NCBI GenBank assembly: GCA_020047725.1
Contig: JAIFNM010000062.1
Coordinates: forward strand, 1-13,250
Reading direction: 5' to 3'
Source: Betaproteobacteria bacterium
GTDB lineage: Bacteria; Pseudomonadota; Gammaproteobacteria; Burkholderiales; Rhodocyclaceae
Length of the DNA: 13,250 nucleotides
Under the pieces are notes generated by a model, which was given only the letters and a program-made list of their open reading frames with translations, searched no databases and was not told the DNA's origin. The translations under genes were made by a program, and so were the position numbers. This document shows positions 1 to 6,061 of the stretch, piece after piece; the first letter of the stretch is position 1; every line of letters starts with the position of its first letter.

Positions 1-21
1 TTAACAAATATATGTAAAGTG

Positions 22-57
22 AAAAAAACCCGCAATGCCAGCGGCAGAGCGGGTTTT
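22..57 (-). terminator. Intrinsic terminator of tRNA-Ser
   Basis: A 9-bp perfect stem (bases 25-33 with 49-57, GC-rich core GCGGG/CCCGC) encloses a 15-base loop. Read on the minus strand it is followed by a run of seven T (22-28). It lies just after the 3' end of the minus-strand tRNA-Ser gene, so it most likely ends that transcript. Confidence 0.8.
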
Positions 58-67
58 ATCTGTTTTC

Positions 68-155
68 TGGCGGAGACTGTGAGATTCGAACTCACGGACG
101 ATTGCTCGTCGGCGGTTTTCAAGACCGCTGGATTAAACCACTCTCCCAAGTCTCC
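68..155 (-). tRNA. tRNA-Ser (anticodon UGA)
   Basis: The reverse strand folds as a complete class II tRNA of 88 nt including an encoded CCA (68-70). The acceptor stem GGAGACT pairs with AGTCTCC, and the discriminator base is G. The D-arm carries AGTGGT, and the anticodon loop CTTGAAA gives UGA, read as serine UCA/UCN. There is a long variable arm (CGACGAGCAATCG) as expected for serine tRNAs, and a normal T-arm with GTTCGAATC. A possible -10 box (TATAAT) lies upstream at 193-198 and a terminator follows at 22-57, so the gene appears to be transcribed alone. Confidence 0.97.
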
Positions 156-192
156 ATTTTCCGCTGGGTTGCGGAGATTTGAAAAATAAAAC

Positions 193-198
193 ATTATA
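193..198 (-). promoter_or_regulatory. Candidate -10 box for tRNA-Ser
   Basis: A perfect TATAAT on the minus strand, about 38 bases upstream of the mature tRNA 5' end. No convincing -35 box is seen; at normal spacing it would fall inside the neighbouring tRNA remnant, so assignment rests on the -10 alone. Confidence 0.4.
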
Positions 199-210
199 AA
201 TCAACTGATT

Positions 211-263
211 GGTGGAAAACTCACCGGCTTTCAAGACCGGTGCAATCGACCACTTTGCCACGC
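211..263 (-). pseudogene. Truncated tRNA-Ser(UGA) remnant
   Basis: On the minus strand this stretch reads like the 5' half of a second serine tRNA. It has a D-arm with a GCA/TGC stem around AAGTGGTCGAT, then an anticodon arm CCGGT-CTTGAAA-GCCGG whose loop again carries TGA. It breaks down in the variable arm. There is no T-arm, no 3' acceptor strand and no CCA before the promoter region of the intact tRNA-Ser begins. It is not a copy of the intact neighbour (the stems differ), so it appears to be a decayed second tRNA-Ser gene. No other annotated gene covers it. Confidence 0.7.
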
Positions 264-406
264 TTACTGCTTGATGCCGCTTGTCTGGTATTTGTAGCGG
301 GGCACATCATACCACGTTACAAACTGTTACCCCCTCATGTGCAACTTGTGTCACTCTTGTCGCGTCTTAGTTGGGCAACAAATCGATTCTTTTGGAGGAT
401 GAAAAA

Positions 407-1099
407 ATGCTACCGCAGTTTCAAATGACTGGTCAGGCAACTCAGGACGTATTACTGCAGCAGAACAAGGTTTTGCGAAACACCTATATGTTGCTGGCGT
501 TGACGATGGTTCCGACGATCATTGGCGCACTGCTCGGCGTGCAGATGAAGTTTGCGTTTTTCGCCGGCAGCCCGATGGTTTCCTTCCTGCTATTTCTGGG
601 TGTGGCTTTCGGTTTCATGTGGGGTATCGAACGCACCAAGCATAGTGCCATGGGAGTTGTGCTTCTGCTGGGCTTCACCTTCTTCATGGGCTTGATGCTC
701 TCGCGTATCCTGCAAGTCGCTCTGGGCTTTTCCAACGGCGGTTCGCTGATTGCGACGGCGGCTGGTGGTACCGGTGCCATCTTCTTCACCCTGGCCGGTG
801 TGGCGACCGTGACGAAGAAGGATTTCAGCTTTCTCGGCAAGTTTCTGTTTATTGGATTGGTGGTGGTTTTGCTGGCCGCGCTGGCCAACATCTTCTTCCA
901 GATCCCGGCGCTGTCGCTGACCATATCGGCTGTTGCCGTGATGATCTTCTCGGCTTACATTCTCTACGACATCAGCAGGATCGTGAATGGTGGTGAGGAT
1001 AACTACATCTCGGCAACACTGGCGGTGTATCTGGATATTTACAATGTTTTCGTCAGCCTGCTAAATCTGCTGATGGCCTTCGGCGGTAATCGCGACTGA
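407..1099 (+). CDS. Bax inhibitor-1/YccA family membrane protein
   Basis: A 230-residue integral inner-membrane protein made almost wholly of hydrophobic helices, about seven by eye. It begins with a short polar N-terminus (MLPQFQMTGQATQDVLLQQN), matching the size and organisation of bacterial BI-1 proteins such as YccA and YbhL (about 220-235 aa). The C-terminal part contains the family-like stretch FSAYILYDISRIVNGGEDNY with the conserved acidic residues after the sixth helix. YccA-like members are known to modulate the FtsH membrane protease; that role here is by family only. The ATG at 407 is chosen because a good Shine-Dalgarno (GGAGG, 394-398) lies 8 bases before it. An in-frame ATG at 371 would add 12 residues that read through this site. 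A terminator follows at 1120-1144, so it is probably monocistronic. Confidence 0.9.
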   Translation: MLPQFQMTGQATQDVLLQQNKVLRNTYMLLALTMVPTIIGALLGVQMKFAFFAGSPMVSFLLFLGVAFGFMWGIERTKHSAMGVVLLLGFTFFMGLMLSRILQVALGFSNGGSLIATAAGGTGAIFFTLAGVATVTKKDFSFLGKFLFIGLVVVLLAALANIFFQIPALSLTISAVAVMIFSAYILYDISRIVNGGEDNYISATLAVYLDIYNVFVSLLNLLMAFGGNRD

Positions 1100-1119
1100 G
1101 TTGTTTTCAGCAACTTAAG

Positions 1120-1144
1120 AAAGGGCGGCTTCGGTCGCCCTTTT
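1120..1144 (+). terminator. Intrinsic terminator, probably bidirectional
   Basis: The stem AAAGGGCG/CGCCCTTT surrounds a GCTTCGGT loop and is followed by TTTT. It lies 20 bases after the BI-1 family gene and immediately past the end of the convergent arnD-like gene. The A-rich left arm gives a T-rich tail on the other strand, so it can serve both genes. Confidence 0.8.
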
Positions 1145-1148
1145 CATT

Positions 1149-2027
1149 TCAGTCGTGCAGAAACACCGGTCCCTGTGACATTCTTAGCCCCAGTCTGCCT
1201 GGGGCTTCAGAAAAGCCGACGGAATGGCGCGGCAATTCATCAATATCAAGTGTCGAGTAAATATCACACAGGGCGACAAGCTGATAGTCGCGGTTTTTCC
1301 ATTCGGCCAGCAGGCGCTCAAGGGTGCTGGCGAACTTCATCCCCTCAAGTTCAGCACGCAGGGTGAATACGTGGTCGCCGGGAATGGCGCTGGAGAGTTG
1401 CAGAATCCGGTCAGCGGCCTGTTCCGGTGAGTTGCCTGGTTCCAGTGCAACGATTTCATCCAGCGTCGGTAGCGTTGTTGGTAGTTGCGGGCAGGCGACG
1501 ATTTCCCCGTCAATGATGGGAATAAAGGGGTGGTTGCCACGGCAATCGCTGGCGTAGGCGAATCCCAGTCGTTGTGTTAGGCGCAAAGCGTGGCGATTCA
1601 TCCGCCATCCGGCTGCACCATGGGCTCTTGCGGATTCAGAAAATATGTCCACAAATCCCGCACAGGCTTTGTTCATTTCAGCCTCGACCCACGGATTCTC
1701 AGCCGTTTGAATCTTCTGTTCCCAATTGGCGCGATCCCACGCATGAATGCCGACTTCAAAGCCGGCCTCGCTGGTCTGGCGGAGAATTTCGGCGCAGCGC
1801 AAGCCGATGTTCGGGGCGGGCAGCAGGCGTCCGTATAGACGCGTGCTCAGGTCGTAATAGCGGCTCAGTGAGGTCAGGGGTTTTTCACGACCGCCATGGT
1901 CGGGTCCAAGCGAGAAGAAGAATGTACCTTGGGCACCGTAACGTTGCAGTAGTTCGGTCAGTGCGGGAACGCCGGAAAGCGTTCCACGGTAGGTGTCAAC
2001 GTCGACCTTGAGAGCAATGCGTTTCAT
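1149..2027 (-). CDS. ArnD-like polysaccharide deacetylase (deformylase)
   Basis: A 292-aa protein of the polysaccharide deacetylase (NodB/CE4) fold, closest by motif memory to ArnD, which deformylates undecaprenyl-phosphate 4-formamido-arabinose in lipid A modification. Visible ArnD-like blocks in order: KVDVDTYRG (residues 7-15, catalytic and metal Asp pair D9/D11), FFFSLGPDHGGR (36-47), GFEVGIHAWD (89-98), AAGWRMNRHAL (about 138-148), YASDCRGNHPFIP, LPTTLPTLDEIV and TLRAELEG. It ends close to a shared terminator and starts 67 bases after the Mth938-like gene on the same strand. The metal motif expected as HxxxH reads H95-A-W-D-R99, so one likely ligand is arginine (codon CGC). No arnA, arnB, arnC or arnT is seen in the window. 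Function as a true ArnD is therefore uncertain; family membership is secure. Confidence 0.82.
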   Translation of the reverse strand: MKRIALKVDVDTYRGTLSGVPALTELLQRYGAQGTFFFSLGPDHGGREKPLTSLSRYYDLSTRLYGRLLPAPNIGLRCAEILRQTSEAGFEVGIHAWDRANWEQKIQTAENPWVEAEMNKACAGFVDIFSESARAHGAAGWRMNRHALRLTQRLGFAYASDCRGNHPFIPIIDGEIVACPQLPTTLPTLDEIVALEPGNSPEQAADRILQLSSAIPGDHVFTLRAELEGMKFASTLERLLAEWKNRDYQLVALCDIYSTLDIDELPRHSVGFSEAPGRLGLRMSQGPVFLHD

Positions 2028-2094
2028 TAAAGGGGCAGTCCTGGCTTAAGGTTTGCCGAACGAGCCGGCCATTTGAAACAATTGGAAGTAATAG

Positions 2095-2466
2095 TCAGGA
2101 AAAGATTAGAGCTGCAGCAACATTGCGTCCTTCGCTGAGCAAAATATTGTACGTGCGGCAGGCTGCATGAATGTCCATGACTTCCAGGCCTTTCTGCGCC
2201 TGAATGAGCGGTCTCATGAGCTCTGGGCGGGGGAAGCGCAGTTGGTCGCCGGTGCCAAAAAGAATGATCTCGGTTTCAAGCGCGGCAAGCAGTTCAAAAT
2301 CGCCAAGACTGAGTGTTTCGAAGCATGCCATTGTCCAGTCAGTGATCAAACGATCAGGAAAGACAATCAGGTTGCTGCTGTACTGAATGGCATTGACGCT
2401 GACATAGCTTTCACCATAGGCAGTAAAGGTATTCTGGCCAGCGGTTTGGGTGCGGTGCAGCTTCAT
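2095..2466 (-). CDS. Mth938-like (DUF498) domain protein
   Basis: A 123-aa soluble protein that looks like a single Mth938/NDUFAF3-type domain over its whole length. It has an N-terminal strand region (YGESYVSVNAIQYSSNLIVFPD), the central block ETEIILFGTGDQLRFP (about residues 65-80), and the C-terminal EVMDIHAACRTYNILLSEGRNVAAALIF typical of the family. NDUFAF3 relatives take part in respiratory complex I assembly in mitochondria; the bacterial role is not established and I infer none. A TATAAT box lies upstream at 2498-2503, but there is no strong Shine-Dalgarno before the ATG. It may be cotranscribed with the arnD-like gene downstream (67-base gap, same strand). No signal peptide or membrane segment is seen. 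Confidence 0.85.
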   Translation of the reverse strand: MKLHRTQTAGQNTFTAYGESYVSVNAIQYSSNLIVFPDRLITDWTMACFETLSLGDFELLAALETEIILFGTGDQLRFPRPELMRPLIQAQKGLEVMDIHAACRTYNILLSEGRNVAAALIFS

Positions 2467-2497
2467 AAAATTGCGGGGAACGGCACGATAAAGTAGG

Positions 2498-2503
2498 ATT
2501 ATA
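2498..2503 (-). promoter_or_regulatory. Candidate -10 box for the DUF498-arnD pair
   Basis: A perfect TATAAT on the minus strand, 31 bases before the start codon at 2466. The best -35 at 18-bp spacing is the weak TTAGAA. This would give a leader of about 24 nt. Confidence 0.4.
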
Positions 2504-2564
2504 TCTTTTTGCTGGCAGTAATTCTAAGGTCTGAGCTAGGCGAACACTTGAATTGCTGGCTTTC

Positions 2565-3038
2565 ATGGAAGGCGTCACAAACGTGATCGAACCCGAGATG
2601 CACGTCGTTGCCATAACCGATGATTCAGGCGCAGTGTCTGCGCCGTCTTGGTTGGCACAGGCCGAATTCGTGCATCGACAACTGAGGCCACAGCTTCCGG
2701 CAAACTACGTGGGGCGGCTGTCCGAAGTGTTCGTCAATGGAGCACGCATGGCTCTGGTCGTTGATGGTGGTGCCGTGCGTTGCGTTGCGTTGTGGCGGGT
2801 AATTGAAAATACCCATGACGGGCGTCGATTGTATGTTGACGATTTGGTCAGTGACGAGGCGTGCCGCTCGCAGGGTGCTGGTAAAATGATGCTTGATTGG
2901 CTTGAAGCAAAGGCTGTTTCGCTTGGATGCGACACTCTGACTCTCGACTCCGGGGTGCAGCGACAAAGGGCGCACCGTTTTTATTTTCGCGAAGGGATGC
3001 ATATCCCTTCATTCTGTTTTAAGAAAGTACTTAAATGA
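2565..3038 (+). CDS. GNAT family N-acetyltransferase
   Basis: A protein of about 157 aa with one GNAT domain. The N-terminal helix carries QLRPQL, a central strand reads ALVVDGGAVRCVALWRV, then LYVDDLVSDEACRSQGAGKMMLDWL gives the acetyl-CoA pyrophosphate-binding motif (R/QxxGxG/A as RSQGAG). The C-terminal block is GCDTLTLDSGVQRQRAHRFYFREGM, where the paired RAHRFY is typical of the family. Substrate unknown. The start is uncertain: TTG at 2553, ATG at 2565 and ATG at 2598 are in frame, none with a strong ribosome binding site. The 2598 start (146 aa) would give the more usual GNAT length. Its stop overlaps the hom start by four bases (ATGA, 3035-3038), so hom translation is probably coupled to it. 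It is divergent from the DUF498 gene. Confidence 0.85.
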   Translation: MEGVTNVIEPEMHVVAITDDSGAVSAPSWLAQAEFVHRQLRPQLPANYVGRLSEVFVNGARMALVVDGGAVRCVALWRVIENTHDGRRLYVDDLVSDEACRSQGAGKMMLDWLEAKAVSLGCDTLTLDSGVQRQRAHRFYFREGMHIPSFCFKKVLK

Positions 3039-4345
3039 AACCGATCAACGTTGGACTTCTTGGCATCGGCACGGTCGGTGGCGGCACTTTTACCGTTCTC
3101 AAACGCAACGCAGAGGAAATTACTCGCCGTGCCGGGCGGCCGATTCAGATTACCGTTGTCGCCGACAAAAATCTGGAACTGGCTAGGACTGTTACCGGCG
3201 GTATGTGCAGGCTTACTGACGACGCGTTCGCCGTGGTTTCTGATCCGGAAATCGACATCGTCATCGAGTTGATTGGCGGTTATGGCATCGCCAAGGAATT
3301 GGTACTCAAGGCCATCGAGAATGGCAAACACGTTGTTACCGCCAACAAGGCCTTGCTGGCCACGCATGGCAACGAGATTTTTGCGGCTGCACAGGACAAA
3401 GGCGTGATGGTTGCCTTTGAAGCCGCCGTAGCCGGCGGAATCCCGATTATCAAGGCCTTGCGCGAAGGCCTCACGGCTAACCGCATTGAGTGGATCGCCG
3501 GGATCATCAACGGTACCACCAACTTCATTCTCTCCGAAATGCGCGACAAGGGATTGCCCTTCGAAACCGTTCTCAAGGAGGCGCAGCTTCTTGGTTACGC
3601 CGAAGCTGATCCGACCTTTGATGTCGAAGGTGTTGATGCTGCGCACAAACTGACCATCATGAGCGCCATTGCCTTCGGCAATTCGATGAACTTCGACAAG
3701 GTGCACATCGAGGGCATCAGCAAGCTCGATGCGGCGGATATCAAGTACGCAGAACAACTCGGCTATCGCATCAAGTTGCTCGGCATTACCAAACGTACCG
3801 CCGAAGGCGTTGAGTTGCGCGTGCATCCGACGCTGATTCCGGAGAAGCGACTGATCGCCAATGTTGAAGGTGCGATGAACGCGGTTCTGGTCAAAGGCGA
3901 TGCGGTCGGTCCCACGCTTTATTACGGCAAAGGGGCAGGTGCCGAACCTACCGCTTCCGCCGTGATCGCCGATCTGGTTGACGTGACCCGCATGCATACG
4001 GCCGACCCCGAACATCGCGTCCCACATCTTGCATTTCAGCCGGGTGCCATGGTCGATTTGCCGATTCTGCCTATGTCCGAGGTGATCACCAGCTATTACC
4101 TGCGTTTGCGCGTCGAGGACAAACCAGGGGTGCTGGCAGACATCACCCGCATTCTCGCTGACCAGCAGATCTCGATTGATGCCATGATGCAGCGTGAACC
4201 TGACGAAGGCGAAGAGCAGACCGACATCATCATGCTGACACACCGGACGCGCGAGAAAAACGTTGATGCAGCGATCAGCCGAATTGAGGCGCTGGCTGTC
4301 GTCAAAGGCAAGATTACCCGCCTGCGGTTGGAAGAGCTTCTGTGA
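3035..4345 (+). CDS. hom: Homoserine dehydrogenase with C-terminal ACT domain
   Basis: A cytosolic enzyme that reduces aspartate semialdehyde to homoserine with NAD(P)H, the branch point to threonine, methionine and isoleucine. The 436-aa length fits the monofunctional bacterial form. Residues 7-20 hold the nucleotide-binding GIGTVGGGT loop. TANKALLATHG (103-113, K106) and AAVAGGIPIIKALREGL follow. Next come NRIEWIAGIINGTTNFILSEM and GYAEADPTFDVEGVDAAHK, carrying the catalytic acidic residues and Lys206. An ACT domain (about 352-427, YYLRLRVEDKPGVLADIT) suggests feedback by threonine. The ATG overlaps the GNAT stop by four bases, with no strong Shine-Dalgarno of its own, consistent with coupling. 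Unlike many proteobacteria, no thrC follows; the next gene is rpsF behind its own promoter. Confidence 0.97.
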   Translation: MKPINVGLLGIGTVGGGTFTVLKRNAEEITRRAGRPIQITVVADKNLELARTVTGGMCRLTDDAFAVVSDPEIDIVIELIGGYGIAKELVLKAIENGKHVVTANKALLATHGNEIFAAAQDKGVMVAFEAAVAGGIPIIKALREGLTANRIEWIAGIINGTTNFILSEMRDKGLPFETVLKEAQLLGYAEADPTFDVEGVDAAHKLTIMSAIAFGNSMNFDKVHIEGISKLDAADIKYAEQLGYRIKLLGITKRTAEGVELRVHPTLIPEKRLIANVEGAMNAVLVKGDAVGPTLYYGKGAGAEPTASAVIADLVDVTRMHTADPEHRVPHLAFQPGAMVDLPILPMSEVITSYYLRLRVEDKPGVLADITRILADQQISIDAMMQREPDEGEEQTDIIMLTHRTREKNVDAAISRIEALAVVKGKITRLRLEELL

Positions 4346-4407
4346 GAGTCGGGCGTTGCCCTGAGTTGCCTGTTAGCCAGGTGATGTAATGGAAAAGATC
4401 GTAAGCA

Positions 4408-4437
4408 TTGATTTTCAAGTGCTTAAAGGGCTATAAT
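4408..4437 (+). promoter_or_regulatory. Sigma70-type promoter of the rpsF operon
   Basis: TTGATT (4408-4413) and a perfect TATAAT (4432-4437) are separated by 18 bp. This places transcription start near 4444, leaving a leader of about 58 nt before rpsF. It lies between hom and rpsF, so the ribosomal operon is transcribed independently of hom. Confidence 0.75.
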
Positions 4438-4455
4438 TGCCGGCTTTTCCACCTT

Positions 4456-4481
4456 GCTCCACCGTTCGCATGGCGGGGGGC
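4456..4481 (+). promoter_or_regulatory. Structured rpsF leader, candidate S6:S18 autoregulatory site
   Basis: GCTCC (4456-4460) pairs with GGGGC (4477-4481), and CCG (4462-4464) with CGG (4474-4476). An unpaired A sits between the helices and the loop is TTCGCATGG. Leaders of rpsF operons in many bacteria carry a hairpin with a CCG element that the S6:S18 complex binds to repress its own mRNA. Position and the CCG are consistent with that, but I cannot confirm the consensus fold, in which the CCG is exposed. Confidence 0.45.
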
Positions 4482-4501
4482 TTCTACCATGAGGAGTGTT
4501 C

Positions 4502-4888
4502 ATGCGCCATTATGAAATCGTTTTTATTGTCCATCCGGACCAGAGTGAACAGGTCCCGGCGATGGTCGAGCGTTACAAGACGCTTGTAACTACGCACGGT
4601 GGTCAGATTCACCGTCTAGAGGACTGGGGGCGCCGTCAACTGGCTTATCCGATCCAGAAACTGCACAAGGCACACTACGTGCTGATGAATATCGAGTGCA
4701 ATGGCGAAGTGCTTACTGAGCTTGAGCATGGCTTCAAGTTCAACGATGCCGTTCTTCGCCACCTGACCATCAAGATGAAGCGTGCTGTTACTGCGCCTTC
4801 GCCAATGATGAAGGAAGATAAGTCGAAGTCGATGATGGACGCCCAAGAAGAAACTGTGGCTGAAGTTGCCGAAGTGGCGGCTGATTGA
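4502..4888 (+). CDS. rpsF: 30S ribosomal protein bS6
   Basis: A 128-aa small-subunit ribosomal protein that binds 16S rRNA together with bS18. The start MRHYEIVFIVHPDQSEQV and the block GRRQLAYPIQKLHKAHYVLMNIECN are diagnostic. The C-terminus is a long acidic tail (EETVAEVAEVAAD) of the sort seen in proteobacterial S6, where glutamate is added by RimK in E. coli. The ATG at 4502 is preferred over GTG at 4496 because the Shine-Dalgarno GAGGAG (4491-4496) would overlap the GTG. It is the first gene of the rpsF-priB-rpsR-rplI operon, behind the promoter at 4408-4437. Confidence 0.98.
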   Translation: MRHYEIVFIVHPDQSEQVPAMVERYKTLVTTHGGQIHRLEDWGRRQLAYPIQKLHKAHYVLMNIECNGEVLTELEHGFKFNDAVLRHLTIKMKRAVTAPSPMMKEDKSKSMMDAQEETVAEVAEVAAD

Positions 4889-5205
4889 TTGTTGAGGCTC
4901 AGCTGAATCGCGTAGAACTTACCGGAGTCCTGATCGAGCGCAAAGCACTTCGTTTTACCCCGGCGGCAGTGCCGGTAACGGAATGTGTGATCGGGCATCA
5001 GTCGGAGCAGGTCGAAGCGGGTAGCCCAAGGCGTGTCGAGTGTGAAATCCAGGCCATTGGTCAGACAGCCAGATGGCTACAGGCAGCGACACCGGGAGTG
5101 ACAGTTCGTTTGACGGGCTTTATGGCCGCCAAGAGTAAGAACACCAAGCAGCTGAGATTGCATGTAACTACGATTGAATTTGTAGAAGGAAATCAAAATG
5201 GGTAG
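4885..5205 (+). CDS. priB: Primosomal replication protein N (PriB)
   Basis: A 106-aa single-domain OB-fold protein that binds single-stranded DNA and helps PriA reload the replisome at stalled forks. Recognisable features are NRVELTGVLIERKALRFTPAAVPV near the N-terminus, a middle section around ECEIQAIGQTARWL, and LTGFMAAKSKNTKQLRLHVTTIEF at the end. Its place between rpsF and rpsR is the standard location. The start is TTG at 4885-4887, overlapping the rpsF stop TGA (4886-4888); no ATG or GTG lies between this and the conserved domain. Translation is therefore probably coupled to rpsF and weak, fitting a replication protein needed in smaller amounts than its ribosomal neighbours. Its 3' end overlaps rpsR by 8 bases. 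Confidence 0.93.
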   Translation: MIVEAQLNRVELTGVLIERKALRFTPAAVPVTECVIGHQSEQVEAGSPRRVECEIQAIGQTARWLQAATPGVTVRLTGFMAAKSKNTKQLRLHVTTIEFVEGNQNG

Positions 5206-5473
5206 GTTCTTCAAGAAGAAGGATGACAAGAACGTCAAAAAACGTGGCAGTGGGCTGTTCAAACGCCGCAAGTTCTGCCGCTTTAGTCTCGAAAAAATGG
5301 ACGGCATCGATTACAAGGATGTCGATCTGTTCAAGGAATACATCGCTGAAAATGCCAAGATCATGCCGGCTCGTTTGACCGGTACCAAGGCTGGCTATCA
5401 ACGTCTGCTGTCGGTGGCCATCAAGCGCGCGCGCTTCCTGGCGCTGCTTCCCTACACCGACAACCACCAATAA
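5198..5473 (+). CDS. rpsR: 30S ribosomal protein bS18
   Basis: A 91-aa basic protein of the small-subunit platform, partner of bS6. The N-terminus is lysine-rich (MGRFFKKKDDKNVKKR). It is followed by the diagnostic FKRRKFCRFSLEKMDGIDYKD, ITARLTG-like PARLTGTKAGYQRLLSVAIKRARFLALLPY and a short tail. The ATG at 5198 has a good Shine-Dalgarno (AGAAGGA about 8 bases upstream) that lies inside priB, and overlaps priB by 8 bases. It is slightly longer than the usual 75-80 aa because of the extended basic N-terminus. Confidence 0.98.
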   Translation: MGRFFKKKDDKNVKKRGSGLFKRRKFCRFSLEKMDGIDYKDVDLFKEYIAENAKIMPARLTGTKAGYQRLLSVAIKRARFLALLPYTDNHQ

Positions 5474-5487
5474 TCGAGGACAAGACG

Positions 5488-5943
5488 ATGCAAATTATTC
5501 TGATGGAGAAGGTCGTCAACCTCGGTAACCTCGGCGATCTCGTTAAGGTCAAGGATGGCTATGCCCGCAACTTCCTGATTCCCCATGGCAAGGCCAAGCG
5601 TGCCACGCCGGCGGCGATGAAGGAATTCGAGGGCAAGCGCGCCGAGTTCGAGAAGGCCGCTGCTGAAAAGCTGGTCGCTGCTCAGGCTTTTGCAGAGAAG
5701 CTTGAGGGCGTGCTGGTTTCGATTACCCGCAAGGCTGGTGTTGATGGTCGCCTGTTTGGTTCGGTGACCAACCATGACGTGGCCGATGGCCTGAAGGCAC
5801 TTGGTTTCGATGTCGAGAAGTCCGACATTCGTATGCCGGTTGGCCCGCTCAAAACAGTTGGCGAATCTTCGCTGGAAATTTCGCTGCACACTGATGTGCT
5901 GGCAACCGTCAAGGTTGTCGTGGTTGGCGAACTGACAGCCTGA
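5488..5943 (+). CDS. rplI: 50S ribosomal protein bL9
   Basis: A 151-aa large-subunit protein with the expected two-domain form. The N-terminal 23S-binding domain (MQIILMEKVVNLGNLGDLVKVKDGYARNFLIPHGKA, residues 1-36) is diagnostic. A long connecting helix rich in Ala, Glu and Lys (about 42-75) follows, then the C-terminal domain with VDGRLFGSVTNHDVADGL and IRMPVGPLKTVGESSLEISLHTDV. The Shine-Dalgarno GAGGA (5476-5480) precedes the ATG by 7 bases. It is the last gene of the operon, with a hairpin and a strong terminator following. Confidence 0.98.
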   Translation: MQIILMEKVVNLGNLGDLVKVKDGYARNFLIPHGKAKRATPAAMKEFEGKRAEFEKAAAEKLVAAQAFAEKLEGVLVSITRKAGVDGRLFGSVTNHDVADGLKALGFDVEKSDIRMPVGPLKTVGESSLEISLHTDVLATVKVVVVGELTA

Positions 5944-5954
5944 AGCCATTCGGC

Positions 5955-5984
5955 GAGGACTTAGTCGCTCGCAACTAAGTTCTT
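5955..5984 (+). other. Hairpin after rplI
   Basis: GAGGACTTAGT pairs with ACTAAGTTCTT over 11 bp (two G-T wobbles) around an 8-base loop. No T-run follows. It sits between the rplI stop and the true terminator and may stabilise the 3' end of the operon transcript. Confidence 0.6.
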
Positions 5985-6000
5985 ACCGTTTCGCTATCAA

Positions 6001-6034
6001 AGCCCTGCTTGTTTATCAAGTGGGGCTTTTTTCT
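6001..6034 (+). terminator. Rho-independent terminator of the rpsF-rplI operon
   Basis: AGCCCTGCTTG pairs with CAAGTGGGGCT (11 bp, two wobbles) around TTTAT, followed by TTTTTCTTTT. A textbook terminator about 60 bases after rplI. Confidence 0.9.
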
Positions 6035-6061
6035 TTTCACCCATGAACCGGAAGCACGACC

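Noticed and set aside
240..428. A 62-codon plus-strand frame before the BI-1 gene
   Set aside because: It overlaps the tRNA remnant and the true BI-1 start, has no ribosome binding site and no recognisable protein.
2981..4243. A 420-codon open frame on the minus strand
   Set aside because: It is the exact shadow of hom, whose plus-strand protein has complete family motifs; the minus-strand translation has no recognisable domain.
4350..4380. GGGC-GTT-GCCC after hom as a terminator
   Set aside because: The stem is only 4 bp, with a 3-base loop and no T-run; transcription from hom may simply continue toward rpsF.
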